From the NCBI GenBank assembly GCA_007258455.2, contig VDFB02358134.1:207660499-207724498 (forward strand): a stretch of 64,000 nt of DNA, in the 5' to 3' direction. The notes under the pieces are model-generated. The model had not been told where the DNA came from. It saw only the letters and a program-made list of their open reading frames with translations, and did not search any database. The first letter of the stretch is position 1; the number at the start of each line of letters is the position of its first letter. Shown piece by piece: positions 34,750-45,710 of this stretch. Made by a program: the position numbers and the translations under genes. Source of the stretch: Sequoia sempervirens (taxonomy: Eukaryota > Streptophyta > Pinopsida > Cupressales > Cupressaceae).

Positions 34750-35670
34750 TTTCGATATATGCTTTATCACTCATCGTTGATCTTCCTTAACTTTTAGGGT
34801 ACAATCAGCGATGAAATTATTCATGCAATGATTTTTAGTCTATTGGATCATCCTCTTTTAAAAATTCATCAATGCTTCTCCAATCCTTTCACTACTTTCC
34901 TTTTTTCTTTATGCTAAATACTTAAGATCCATCCACGTTGCCCATACAATGTAGTAGTTATCGCTTGTCACTGATTTACTTCATTGTCGCCAAGCTCCAT
35001 CAACGATGTAAGTGTTTTATGCGATGAAATCTCAACCCTTGGATTTGCGGCCCTTTCCCTTGGTCATATCCATCCCTCAAACATGCATCACTAATTCAAA
35101 CTTTTCACCTAGGCTCCTATAAGCAACAGGAGATATAGTGGAGGCACCAAATTTAGACATGTACACTTGCATAAAATAAATGGCACAAAAGACATCGCTC
35201 ATAGGATCACATCAAATTAGTGAAAGAAAAAAAATTTAGAGAATACCATTGCTTGGCTCTAATTTGAAACTTAAGTTCATAAATGAATTCATGATGAGTG
35301 ATAAACATAAGGCCATCTTCCATCACTAATTCTCCTCATACAATTTTCTAGCAATTATCAACGAGACAGTTTTCAAAGTTTACAATGTGCATCACAGATC
35401 GCTAATCTGGAAGTTAGCAATAAAAACATATCTACGATCATGTGATATTACATCATATCACTCATCGCTAATCCAAGCTTATCATTTTATAACCATCCAC
35501 AATGAATGATAAGAATAAAAGGCCAGAAGCATCGCTCATTGTTATTACAAATTTGAAGGCTCAAAAGCCATTAGTGATGAGCAATTTCAAAGAGAATACC
35601 ATTCCATCACTCATCGCCAATTCAAACTATGTAGCTATGAATAAATAAGTGATGAGCGATGAAGTTATGA
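34750..35670. repeat. Cluster of CATCGCTCATCGCTAATT-like motifs in the element D LTR
   Basis: More than ten degenerate copies of CATCGCTCATCGC(TAATTCAAAC) occur in both orientations. Examples are 'TATCACTCATCGCTAATCC' (about 35457), 'CATCGCTCATTGTTATT' (about 35531), 'TTAGTGATGAGCAATTT' (about 35571), 'CATCACTCATCGCCAATTCAAAC' (about 35607) and 'GTGATGAGCGATGAAG' (about 35649). The sister LTR has the same cluster at 19790-20490. It lies at the U3 side of the LTR upstream of the ORF. Confidence 0.65.
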
Positions 35671-36079
35671 GGGCCATCAAGACTCAAGTGGAAACTTTGA
35701 GAACATGCACTTAAGTTGTTCTAATGAGGGGGATCTCCTAGGATGATATTAGAATAATAGACTCGAGACTTCTAAATAATGAAATACAAAGGATGTAAAG
35801 GCCAAAAGATCCTTTAATTAACCTTTTAAGATAGGAATTTCAGTCTTAGGCAAGAGAGGTCGGTCACTTGACGACATTGATAGACATGAAAGTTTTATAT
35901 GACCGAATACATGCACCATGTGGTTAACAAGAAAATAGAATGTAACAAGCAACTAAAATGACCAAAACCCTAAACCCCCATATAAGAACCTTATAGATGT
36001 AACAAAAATTAAAAGAAAAACCTTAGGGTTAAAAATGAGCACTTTAGATTTTGCAAAATTTGAAATTGTCATCACCTTA

Positions 36080-36332
36080 CACTCCTAGTCTAATAAACAC
36101 GAAATGTACATTGCATGATCAAAAGGAAGAGTGTTCTATTCATGAGCTTGCAAATCCTATAGAGGAGGTACCTGATTGTTTGTCGGATGAATGGGGAAAT
36201 GCTTTACATTTTGATCCATTTGTTATTACTGAGGTAGAGGAAACTAGTCTTGGCACATATTGCATTCATGAAGAGAATGCTCATGTCTCCAATCTCATAA
36301 AAACTCAAGAGGATTTAGGGGGATTGTGGTAG
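36080..36332 (+). pseudogene. Element C protease-RNase H linker, resumed after element D
   Basis: Coding of element C continues here after the TSD of D (DQKEECSIHELANPIEEVP, then acidic sequence). It leads into the RNase H-like domain, with one TAG at 36330. Confidence 0.5.
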
Positions 36333-36704
36333 ATGTTTTTTGATGATTCCAAAAACATAAATGGTGTTGGTGTTGGTGTAATGTTAGTATCTTTGAGCAA
36401 AGAGAAATATTATTTCTCTTTCAGGATTCAATTTATTTGCACTAACGATGTGGCTGGGTATGAAGCACTCATCCAAGGTCTCCATCTTGCACAAAAATGG
36501 AACATCAAATTGTTACAAGTTTTTGTTGACAATGAATTGGTTGTCCATCAAGTTAGAACTCAAAGCTCAACCAAGAACAATCTGATCAAATCCTACAAGC
36601 ATAGGGTTTGGGATTTAATTGAGGGCTTTGAAGGTTTTAACATCCAAAGAATTTTGAGAAATCATAATAAACATGTTGATAATCTTGCAGCAGTTGGTGT
36701 TTAG
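36333..36704 (+). pseudogene. Element C RNase H-like domain located ahead of RT
   Basis: A 123-residue open segment matching the archaeal-type RNase H fold used by plant retroelements. It has FFDDSKNINGVGVGVML (first acidic residue), then CTNDVAGYEALIQGLHLA (the Glu strand, with E-to-G change after VA), FVDNELVVHQV (third acidic site) and NLAAVGV near the end. It sits between protease and RT, unlike element H where the equivalent domain follows the RT-linked RNase H. It would degrade RNA in RNA/DNA hybrids or act structurally. The N-terminal Met at 36333 is only where the frame reopens after a stop. Confidence 0.75.
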
Positions 36705-37980
36705 TTTGACATACCAACACATACTGTACGTAAAAATGAGTAGCATATTAGACTTGTGGTGAGGCCTGTTGTTCTAGATAATCAAGATCACCAACAAGTC
36801 ATTGATAGTGACCAACATATAGTTAATTTTCTGAAAGATGAGGTAGAATTTTCTAAAAGAAATCAATCCAAGTTGTAAAATAAGTATGGTGATCAAATTT
36901 TGAAGCTGAGTAGAAACATGCTACCAAATGGTCTTATCACCCTTGAAGGTATTTTCAACCCTGATGATCATTTAAAGCAAAAAGGGATGAACTTAGCTAA
37001 AAACAAGGGTGTCTTCAAACCAATAGATATTTCAGAGGGAAAGTCTCTAAACCTGGGAAAGGTATGCTCTACCACTGAACACGATGTTTTCATAGGTCTT
37101 TATAGTAGATACAATGATATTGTTGCTTGGACTTATGAATACCTAAATGGATTTGACCTAGGCCTTTACCAACATACTATTGAAATAGATCTAGATGGAA
37201 AACCTATAAGGAAAAAACCAAGGCCTATAAATCCTAAGATTGAGCCTTTAATGAGAAAAGAGTTGGTGAAATTGATTGAGGATAGAATCATTTTTCCCAT
37301 CAAGCATTCTTCATGGGTTGCAAATCTTGTTCTTGTTAGAAAAAAGAATGGGGAGATAAGAATTTTTGTAGATTTTAGGGATCTAAATAAAGCACCCTAA
37401 AGGATCATTATCCCCTCCGCTCCATGGATTAGATTTTACAAAGAGCCAATGAGTCAGAAAGGTTTTCTTTCTTGGATGGTTACTCAAGCTACAATCAAAT
37501 TCTAGTCCAAGAATTTGAATAGCATAAGACAACATTTACTACTAAGTGGGACACCTATGCTTATTGTAAAATGCCTTTTGGTCTAACCAATGTAGGTGCC
37601 ACTTTTCAGAGAGCCATGAATATGACATTTCAAGGTGTGTTTAGATAGTTTGTTTTGGTCTACTTGGATGACATCATTGTGTTTTCAAAACATGAAAAAG
37701 ACCATTTTAGTCACCTTGAGCAAGTATTTCAAAAATGTAGGGAATATGGTATCCCTAAATCCAAATACATGTATCTTCATTACTAATCAGGCAAGCTTCT
37801 TGGGCACTTTGTTTCAAAGGATGGCTTGGTCATTGATCCCGCAAGAGTAAAATCTATCTTGGCCATCCCACTTCCCAATCACAAGAAAGGATTACAAAGT
37901 TTCTTGGGAACAATTAACTTTGTGAGGAGGTTCATTCCAAATCATGTTGCTTTCATAAGGCCTCTTACTTCTATGCTTAA
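36705..37980 (+). pseudogene. pol: Element C reverse transcriptase
   Basis: The open segment 36900-37400 carries the pre-RT region (VAWTYEYLNGFDLGLYQHTI) and RT fingers: LIEDRIIFPIKHSSWVANLV and VRKKNGEIRIFVDFRDLN. After a stop the palm continues (FSFLDGYSSYNQI, TTFTTKWDTYAYCKMPFGL, ATFQRAMN). The catalytic LVYLDDIIVFSKHEKDH follows near 37655-37700, then LLGHFVSKDGLVIDP in a shifted frame. Domain order and motif wording are those of Ty3/gypsy RT. Stops and at least two frameshifts (near 37400 and 37640) make it inactive. Confidence 0.85.
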
Positions 37981-38470
37981 GAAAAATATGGTCTTCAAGT
38001 GAACCAAAGAAGGTAAAGATATTTTTGAGGCTATCAAACAAGAAATTGCTCAAGCTCCTACCCTTTTCAATCATAATTATGACAAGGATTTAATTCTTTA
38101 TACCTTTGGAGGTGAAACAAGTATATCAATTGTCCTAACCCAAAAAAATAAAGAAAATATGGAGCAACCCATTGCTTTCTTTAGTGAAGGGCTCAAGGAT
38201 TATGAAGTCAAGTATAGCTACATTGAAAAGCAACCTCTTGCTACTATTAGAGCATTGAAAAAAATTAGACACGTGTTTTCTAACAATAGGATATAGCTAA
38301 TGGTGCCCCATGTCAATATTAAAGAGTTCCTATTGAGAAAAGATATTATCTAAAAAAGGGCTAGATGGATCACCAAGGTGTTGGAGTATGGATTTGATAT
38401 CAAAATCACAAAGTTAGTGAGAGGAAAAGGGTTGTGTGAGAAACTTGTCTCAACATTTGAGACTCCTATA
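37981..38470 (+). pseudogene. pol: Element C RNase H (RT-linked)
   Basis: This follows the RT connection (FLGTINFVRRFIPNHVAFIR). It includes DLILYTFGGETSISIVLTQ, EQPIAFFSEGLKDYEVKYS and EKQPLATIRALKKIRHV, the standard gypsy RNase H strand and helix wording. The first Asp of the usual TDAS-like site is replaced (TFGG). TAG stops occur at 38001 and near 38296 and 38352. Confidence 0.75.
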
Positions 38471-38559
38471 GAGGCTTCCCTTGTGCTATAGGAAAAACAA
38501 GTACCAAATGAAAACATACAAGGTAGTTGGATAGCTGCCCTTTTTACAAGAAGGTAGAT

Positions 38560-39766
38560 ATCCTTTGGGTCTAAATAGGACCAAAAGAAGACATTTCAGA
38601 TTACAGTCCATTCCCTATGTCATCATGGATGGAATACTCTTTAGAAAGGATTTAAATGGAGTCCTATTAAGATGCATAGAGACATATTAGGTCAGTAGAA
38701 TGCTAAATGAATTCCATGATGGCTCTTCAGGTGGCCATTTTATGCAAGAACTACTGTTGTAAAGATTATGAGGGCTGGTGATTATTGGCCAACTTTGTTC
38801 AATGATTCCCATGAATGGGTGAGAAATTGCAAAAAGTGTGCTTTCTTTTCTAGAAAGAAAAGGTTGGCTACCCTCCCTCTTCACCCCATTCAAGTTGATT
38901 AGCCATTTACACAATGAGGTTTGGATTTTATTGGCATGATAAATACATCATCAAACATTGGTCATAAGTGGATTTTAGTGACCATAGATTACTTTACAAG
39001 GTGGAAAGGGGTAGTTGGTTTGAAGGATCCCACTGATGCTTTAGTTTAGGAATTCCTTGATGGAATTGTTACCAAATTTGGCACTCCTTCCACCATCATT
39101 TTAGATAATGCCAAGGATTTTACTATTGCTAAGATCCTTGATTAGGAAATGAAGCATGGAATTTATGTGAAGACCTCATCTAATTACTATCCTCAAGGTA
39201 ATGGCCTTGTTGAGTCTTGAAATACAAATCTCATAAAAATTATCAAGAGGATCATTGAAGACAACCAAAGGTTCTAGCATAGCAAGTTAAATAAATACCT
39301 TTGGGCTAATAGAATTACTCCTAAAAGAGAAATTGATAATTCTCCTTTCATGTTAGTTTATGGAACAGAAGCAAGGGTACCATTATCATTGGAGTTTCCT
39401 TCTCTTGAGTTGGAACATCAGTTGGAGTTATAAGAAAATGATGTTATAAAAGTAAGAATGGTTGAGTTCATGGAACTAGAGGATACAAGGAACAAATCTA
39501 TGCAAGTCATAGAAGCACATCCAACACAGGTCAAAAGAAATTATGAAAAGAAGGAAGTGCATAGGATGTTCCAAGAGGGAGATCTAGTGCTGAAATGGGA
39601 TGCAAACAGAACCAAAGTTGGGAGACATTCCAAGTTTGATTTCATATGGAGTGGTCCATACATTATCACTAGCTATAAGGACGCTAATGCATTCTATCTT
39701 TCTATGTTGAATGGTGAGGTTCTTCCGATCTTGGTCAATGGGATTCATCTCAAACCTTATTTTTGA
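38560..39766 (+). pseudogene. pol: Element C integrase
   Basis: An N-terminal zinc-binding remnant ends NCKKCAFFSRKKRLATLP. The catalytic core has GLDFIGMI (first Asp), ILDNAKDFTI (second Asp) and YYPQGNGLVES (catalytic Glu). The C-terminal part, open from 39458, has VKRNYEKKEVHRMFQEGDLV and LPILVNGIHLKPYF to a stop at 39764-39766. There is no chromodomain. In-frame TGA and TAG stops appear where Trp and Gln are conserved (for example QxGLDFIG at 38913-38935). The integrase would have joined cDNA ends to the target and made the 5-bp TSD. Confidence 0.85.
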
Positions 39767-40022
39767 GAATTTTTTAGTTTTCAAGTACATATTGTAAATA
39801 TTTTTGCTTTTCATGAAGTTCTTTGCACACCCTACATTCTCCTTAAGGGAATGTATGTCCCTAGTTTCCATGCTTTTATCCAAGTGCAACCCTACACATG
39901 TTTTGTTTTATTGTTGGGATACCCAATTTTGTAAATTTCCTTCATGAATATGTGCCCAATGGACTAATAAGGCCTCTATATTCAATGATTAGTAGGAAAC
40001 CATCCCACAGAAATTACCAAAA

Positions 40023-41807
40023 TATTCAAATTTCATGCCACGTTTAGATGACCCATCACTGATAGCTGATCTAAGAGATCCTACATGGGTCATCTTACAT
40101 AAGTTTTCCTTAAGGGTTCCTAAAATTGGCTAAGTCACAGATTTTTGGGTTTTCATGCTATCTATTACTTTCTTACCTTGCATGCTTTCTCCATTGCTCT
40201 TTCCTATTCTTCTCTTCCTTCCCTTTTTTTCTTCTAAGTGTTTCGAGTGTCAGCCTTTTGCCTTACCCTTTACCCCTTACCAATCTCTCTCCTCTTCCAT
40301 TCCTCCACCTCCATCTCCTTTCTCCATTTTCACCAAGCTTTATGGGGTTATCCATCGACCTTCCCCATTATTCTCTTTTTCTCCCTTCATCGACTGTCAC
40401 TTGACAATCCAATGTTCGACCTCTGATGATCTAGGGTCCCACATCCAAAGTCTCACATCTTTTACTTTCTTCCTTCTCTTTCTCACTTTCACTCTTTTTC
40501 CCAAAATTGACTAAGTGTCAAGTTTTTGGATGTCATCCTTTGGCCTTCTCTACTACCTCTTACTTTTATTTAGTAAGAGGTAACCCATCTTTCCAACCCT
40601 CAATGCTCAAAAAAGGTTCCTTTAGATGTCACAGTTTCCTCCTCTCTTCTCCCTTTAGTACGTGGTAAGTTGCATGCTCGATTCCCGATCTCTGACGACC
40701 TAATGCCCAATCTTTGATGGCTCAATGCCAGTGCACATTAAGTTTGATTAAGCATAAGCATGAGGTAGGCCCAACATCTGACCCTCAACAAAGTCACTTT
40801 TTTAGGGCTTAACACCATTTAATTCCTATGCTTGCAAAGGTTTTTTTTTGGGCCTGACGCCCTGACAATCCATGGATTGGCACATTTTTGTTCAATGACA
40901 CCATTAATGTGCAATAACCCCTCTAGCTACTAGGCATATTTTTTAGGTTTTGAGGATGAAATTTATTACTCTGTTGACTTCCCCAAGTGAATTTTATAGG
41001 CTCCATTCTCATTAATTACTATTGTTTGGCCTTTCTAATAGATTCCATACCCAAATTGTGGATTTCATGGAGGATTTCATATGACTTTTCTAGGAAAATC
41101 TTCATGGTAGGGTGATGGCGTGCAAGCCTTGTCTTCTCTAGGCTCCTCTTGGTGTGAATTTCATAGTAGGTATGGCAACCATGCTTGTTCTAGGCACAAA
41201 TTTTTTTGAATAAACCTCATGCTTCTTTGATCATATCTGCTAACCCTAACTGGGTTAGGTTTTGGTTATTTTTCATGTTAGTTAGGCCTGAGCTATAAAG
41301 GCAACACTTGTATATTTTTTAAGGGTTCTTCCTCTGGCTCCTCTAGTGTTTTTCTCTTGCAGACACTATATTTTTTTTATTGATCCATTGTAAAGACTAC
41401 TTTTAAGCTTTTATGTTAATAAAATTCAGCTATAATCATTGTTATCTCTTACATGTTTGAGTAAAATCCTCTTACCTTTGTGTCTGAGTATGTGTTTTAG
41501 TTTTTTTATTGATGTAAATTATGTTGTTTAGAAGTGATAAGAAATAATTTTCTATCTTGGTGCATCACCTCCCTTTCATTTTTATGTTGTCTTTCTATCC
41601 CTTTTCCTCTGTGATTTGTTAGATTAGGGTAGTGATAGGTTTCTTGTGTTTGGTTAGACCAATACAATTGCACTTAGTTTAGAAGAGGAAGTTGGCCTTC
41701 TTTGGAGATTCAACCTCATTCGTGCAAGGTCCCACACCTTGAGGTTGTTTCCATTGTGTCATTAGAACACTAAACTCTTGTTTAGTAGGGTACAATTTTA
41801 TGTGACA
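40023..41807 (+). repeat. 3' LTR of element C (full length)
   Basis: 1785 bp. It starts TATTCAAATTTCATGCC (TG mutated to TA) and ends TTTTATGTGACA. It contains the ~770 bp missing from the 5' LTR. The plus strand has a TATA box, GCTATAAAGGCAAC, at about 41290-41303. No clear polypurine tract precedes it. The pyrimidine-rich open frames at 40126-40514 are compositional and recur in the 5' LTR. Confidence 0.85.
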
Positions 41808-41812
41808 ATAAT

Positions 41813-43090
41813 ACCCTATCTCAACTTTTTAAATCTTGAAGCCATATTACCATGGTGACAATGTTTCAAATGTTTCAAAACGTGTCAATTATATTTAGCA
41901 AAAATTTATAGGAAAGAATAATTTTTATTTTTTGTGTTGTGGGGCCAAATACAAAGCACCAAAACATTCATGTGAGTAGGTTAACATTAGGAAATTTCTT
42001 GTTTTGCACCCCAACTATCTTGATCATTTCAAGCCACATAATTATGGCACAATCTCTTAAGAGCCTAATGTGTGAAAAACTATCAAAATTTAATAGGATG
42101 TTTCTTAGAATATGTAGCACCTAAAAACATTCCATATAAACCTCCAAGGTCATTTAGGTTCCCTACACAATAACATTTCTCAATGTTTGGCAATTTTTTT
42201 CAAATATTGCAAAAAGCATCAATTATGTTTAGCAAAATGTTATATAGGCAAGTACAATTTTTGTTTCATGCATCATGGGGTCAAAAAAATAATGCCAACA
42301 TGTTTGGTTTGGAAGGTGAACACTAGGAAAGGTAGTGCTTTGTGCGCCATCTATCTCAGTAATTTCGAGCTACACTATTTTGATACAATCTCTTAAGAGC
42401 CCTAGCTGCGAAAAAATTGCCAAACTATAACATGTTGTTTATTGGAGTCCATGAAACCTACAATTTTTTTCTAAACCTATAGGTGCATGTAGGGTCCCTC
42501 CAAAATTATCTCTCAATTTTTTAAATATCCAAGCCATTTGACTATGGCAATAATATTTCAAAAGTTGCAAAAGACGTCAGTTACATTAAGTAAAAAGTTG
42601 CAAGGAAGCATAATTTTTTTGTGTGTCATGGGGGAAAATAAACAACACCAATATATCTAAGTGGTAAATTCAACACTAGGAAAGGTCATGTTTTCACCCT
42701 AGCTGTCCCAATCATTCTGCGCTACACTATTCAGGTGCAATCTCTTAAGAGCTTGATGTGCGAAAAATTGTCAAACTATGACAGGTTGTTTATTGAATTT
42801 TTTGGCAACTACAAACATTTTGTCTGAACCTATTAGTGCATGTAGGGTACCTCAACAGTAACCTCTCTTAATTTCTTAAATATTCAAGCCATTTAACCAT
42901 GGTGAAAATGTTCCAGAAGTTACAAATAAGCTTCAATTGTATTAAGTAAAACTTTGTAGAGGAATATTTTGAGTTCTTGATCTCATGGGGCTAAATTGGC
43001 TACACAAACATGTTGGTGTGGGTGGGTGAACACTAGGGGAGGCCTTGTTTCACATCCCAACTTTCTTGATCATTTTGAGCTACACTATTA
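41813..43090. repeat. ~355-bp tandem array, right part
   Basis: About 3.6 further monomers. Markers are at 42064, 42401 and 42752, with CTCTTAAGAG at each. The join with the left part is seamless after removal of element C. It ends at the TG of the element G LTR at 43091, inside the phrase 'GCTACACTATT'. Confidence 0.9.
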
Positions 43091-45659
43091 TGACATCCCA
43101 ATGTGAGAATGAATTGTTATGTGGATTAGGGTTGTAGTAAACTCTTGAAATTATCAAATTTATGGGTGCCCAAACAAGAAAATGCAAAACCTAGATATAA
43201 CATTATGGATTTCCAAATAGGACAAAACAAATGAATTATTAATTGCAATGCTTACATTAGTTACATATATCATACTCCTAAGACATCCCCACTTCTTGAT
43301 TCCATTTCTAATTTTATTTTATCAAGACTATGGAAAAAGTGACCAACCAAGACCTAAGCTATGATAAAACTCATTAGACAATATCAAAGAATAAAATAAT
43401 TCAGAATTTATTCAATTACTCGAATTGAAAAATCTTCATTTTACGTGTGTAATTATTTAATTATTCACTTAATCATTTTTAGAAAATGTGGAGAACATTG
43501 GTAAAACATATTTGTATTAACAAAAAATCCCATATAGGAATACAATCTTGTATGTTGGTTAAAGAACAATATATGTATAAAAAATCCATATAAGTGTATA
43601 ATGTCACATATTTGTACAAAAATGTCATACATGTAAACAACAAAGGACCCTAATCTAGTCACTTTCCTCTACGGGAAGGAAAGAGACCATGGAACACCTT
43701 TGAATGTCAAGTAGATGGAGATGCATGCGATGATAGTTTCTTTTGAATCCAGTCACTCAAACTCCTCTTGAAACTTGCCTAGACCTCCACCTAATACAAT
43801 AAAAAGTATACACATTAATATATAAAAATTGAATTATAGAATGACAGATAATAAAATAATCACTTACTGCATACTCATAATCACTCTAAATCACTTTTTT
43901 CCTCTCTTTGTTCATAACAGAAGCATGTTCACAATTGAGAGTTGTAGCCTTGGAGAAAGAATCAATATAAAAAGTAAAATACAAATGAATATCATTCAAA
44001 TTTTCACTGGAAAACACATAAAACAACAAATATAACATAAAATTTACTAATCCATCTTACACCTCTTTCAAAGGCATCAAAGATGGTATTGTTGCATCAA
44101 AACCACACTCTATTGTGGTAGGAATAAGAGTATCAGCTAATGCCAACCATCTAAAAATGAATCAATGTTAAGAAGTTATCTGGAGGCTATGTATACCTAT
44201 GACAACATTAATGGATCATGAATCATGTAGAAGGAGGATAGTGTCATATCTAAGTTACATTTGATCATGTAAAGCATTAAATGAAAGAATTTTGGCACAA
44301 CAAGAAAGGACAGGTAGGTGAGTTCAAACATTCAAAGAATTGGGTGGCATTTGAGTAGAAATTTATATAGGTAAATAAGTGAAGGTTTGATATAAAGGGT
44401 ATGTATAGACACGTAAAATATACTGATTAACACTACACATCTAATCCCGACCACTAACATTGCTTCATCCTAAATCATCCCTCGGTCTAACCATTTAATC
44501 AAATACCTTTATTTGATTAAACTTATCAATATTCCTCTCTTAATTAAATAATTTAGTTATCTAATTAAGTCATCCTTTCTTGTTAATTAAATCAATCAAT
44601 TTGATCTAATTATCCCTATTTAATTAAATAATCAATATTATTTGATTAAATCTCTAAAGTTCATCCATTAAATTAAATAAATTAAAACCGTATTTGATTT
44701 AATCTAACTTCATATCCTTGGTTAAATAAAACAAAAAAATCTTTATTTAATTAATCTTGAAATCATATTCTTCTCATATTTTGATTTAAATCAATCCATA
44801 AATCTAAATCAATATGTCACATCATTTTGAACTCTAATTAAATTAATTAACCTTGATTAATTTAATCTCCTCTCATGTCCTATCCTCTAGCTTTTGCAAC
44901 TTGCACAAGAAAATAGATTTAATTCATTTATCAAAACTCTATTTTCTCTCAAAAGGCTTAATAAAGGAATATTCCTCAAATTTGAATTCAAAATCCAAGT
45001 GGACTTTGTCTTTCCAGCAAGGCATTTACTCCACCTAGAAAGTCCTTTTTCCTTGAGCCAAGTGGTATTCAATGCACCTTATTTCCCTCTTACATGTCAT
45101 TTCAACAATTTCAAATATATGCATTTATTGACACATTCTTCAAAACTTGCACATCCCCCATCCATTCACACATTGACAAGTGGCACTTTGTCATTGGTTG
45201 ATTCTTAGTCCCACATTGCTCCATTTTGGACATCTCCTCAACTTGATATTCTATAAATAAGAGGCTTTATTCCTCATTTGATCATCCACAATTTGAGTAA
45301 ACTTACTATACTCAAATTCATAGCAATCTTCATCCATTTCATTGAGTTTTATAGCTAGGTTATGCAGATTTTGTCTTGGAGCATTCATCAATCTTCAACA
45401 AAGTGGATCACAATCTTCATCAAATCATCTTCATTATACCATTGGAGTTGGAAATGGGACAATTTTCACATCAAATTGAAACCAACTCCCTCAAGAGATT
45501 AAGAGTTTAATTTTCTTTAGAATAGGATTTGATATTTTAGTTTTAAGTTCATTGTGTTCATTTTATTACTTTTCTCTTGCATGCAAATGGATTTCTTGAG
45601 GGATCTATATTCTAACTTGCATAGGAGCCCACTAATGTTTTTTTTATTGTGTTCTTGCA
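43091..45659 (+). repeat. Long LTR of element G (5' LTR)
   Basis: It starts TGACATCCCAATGTGAG at the exact end of the 355-bp array and ends GTTCTTGCA before a primer-like site, giving 2.57 kb. U3 has a train of A/T hairpins (44480-44870). A TATA box is at 45252-45259. No second copy is in the window, so the LTR call rests on its ends, promoter and primer site. Short frames inside (43465-43662, 44853-45208) are not supported as genes. Confidence 0.55.
45252..45259 (+). promoter_or_regulatory. TATA box in the element G LTR
   Basis: TTCTATAAATAAGAGGCTTT is a strong plant TATA box. It is followed about 70 bp on by CT/A-rich sequence, consistent with a transcription start near 45285. It lies 400 bp before the LTR end. 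Confidence 0.5.
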
Positions 45660-45676
45660 GGTATAGGATTTAGGTC
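45660..45676 (+). promoter_or_regulatory. Degenerate initiator-Met primer site of element G
   Basis: GGTATAGGATTTAGGT lies directly after the LTR end and agrees with GGTATCAGAGCCAGGT at most positions. This is the primer site of many plant copia elements and chromoviruses. Confidence 0.4.
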
Positions 45677-45710
45677 CACAGTAAGGAATGAATTTGTGAA
45701 GTTGTAGGTA

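Larger units (their letters stand above)
17220..36074 (-). mobile_element. Element D: gag-only retrotransposon with 3.66-kb LTRs
   Basis: Direct repeats 17220-20880 (3661 bp) and 24052-36074 (3659 bp after removing element E and one TSD) flank a 3.17-kb internal region. The TSD is CCTTA (17215-17219 and 36075-36079). On the minus strand LTRs start TGATGGCA/TGATGACA and end CCAACA; at 17220 the end has mutated from TGTTGG to TATTGG on the plus strand. The internal region has a primer site and a gag remnant but no pol. LTRs longer than the interior recall plant LARD/TR-GAG-type non-autonomous elements. It sits inside the protease region of element C. Confidence 0.9.
24052..36074 (-). repeat. 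5' LTR of element D, split by element E
   Basis: The LTR parts are 24052-24565 and 32930-36074. Together they make 3659 bp, against 3661 bp for the sister LTR. The insertion point GTAAC is intact in the sister. The right part contains the better-preserved LTR-borne ORF and the motif cluster. Confidence 0.9.
13760..41807 (+). mobile_element. Element C: Ty3/gypsy retrotransposon interrupted by elements D and E
   Basis: LTRs at 13760-14776 and 40023-41807 flank a plus-strand gag-pol. The 5-bp TSD ATAAT (13755-13759 and 41808-41812) marks insertion into the 355-bp array. Without the element, the array marker spacing across the join is about 362, i.e. in register. Domain order is gag, protease, [element D], RNase H-like, RT, RNase H, integrase. 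Net size without D is about 9.2 kb, normal for an autonomous gypsy element. All domains carry stops, so it is dead. Confidence 0.9.

Noticed and set aside
36333..36704. Host RNase H gene
   Set aside because: It lies in frame order between the protease and RT of element C and has the wording of retroelement RNase H-like domains.
43091..45659. Same family as the element E LTR because both have hairpin trains
   Set aside because: The ends (TGACATCC...TTGCA versus TGTAGACACC...ATTACA) and the R-U5 sequences differ; only the U3 style is similar.
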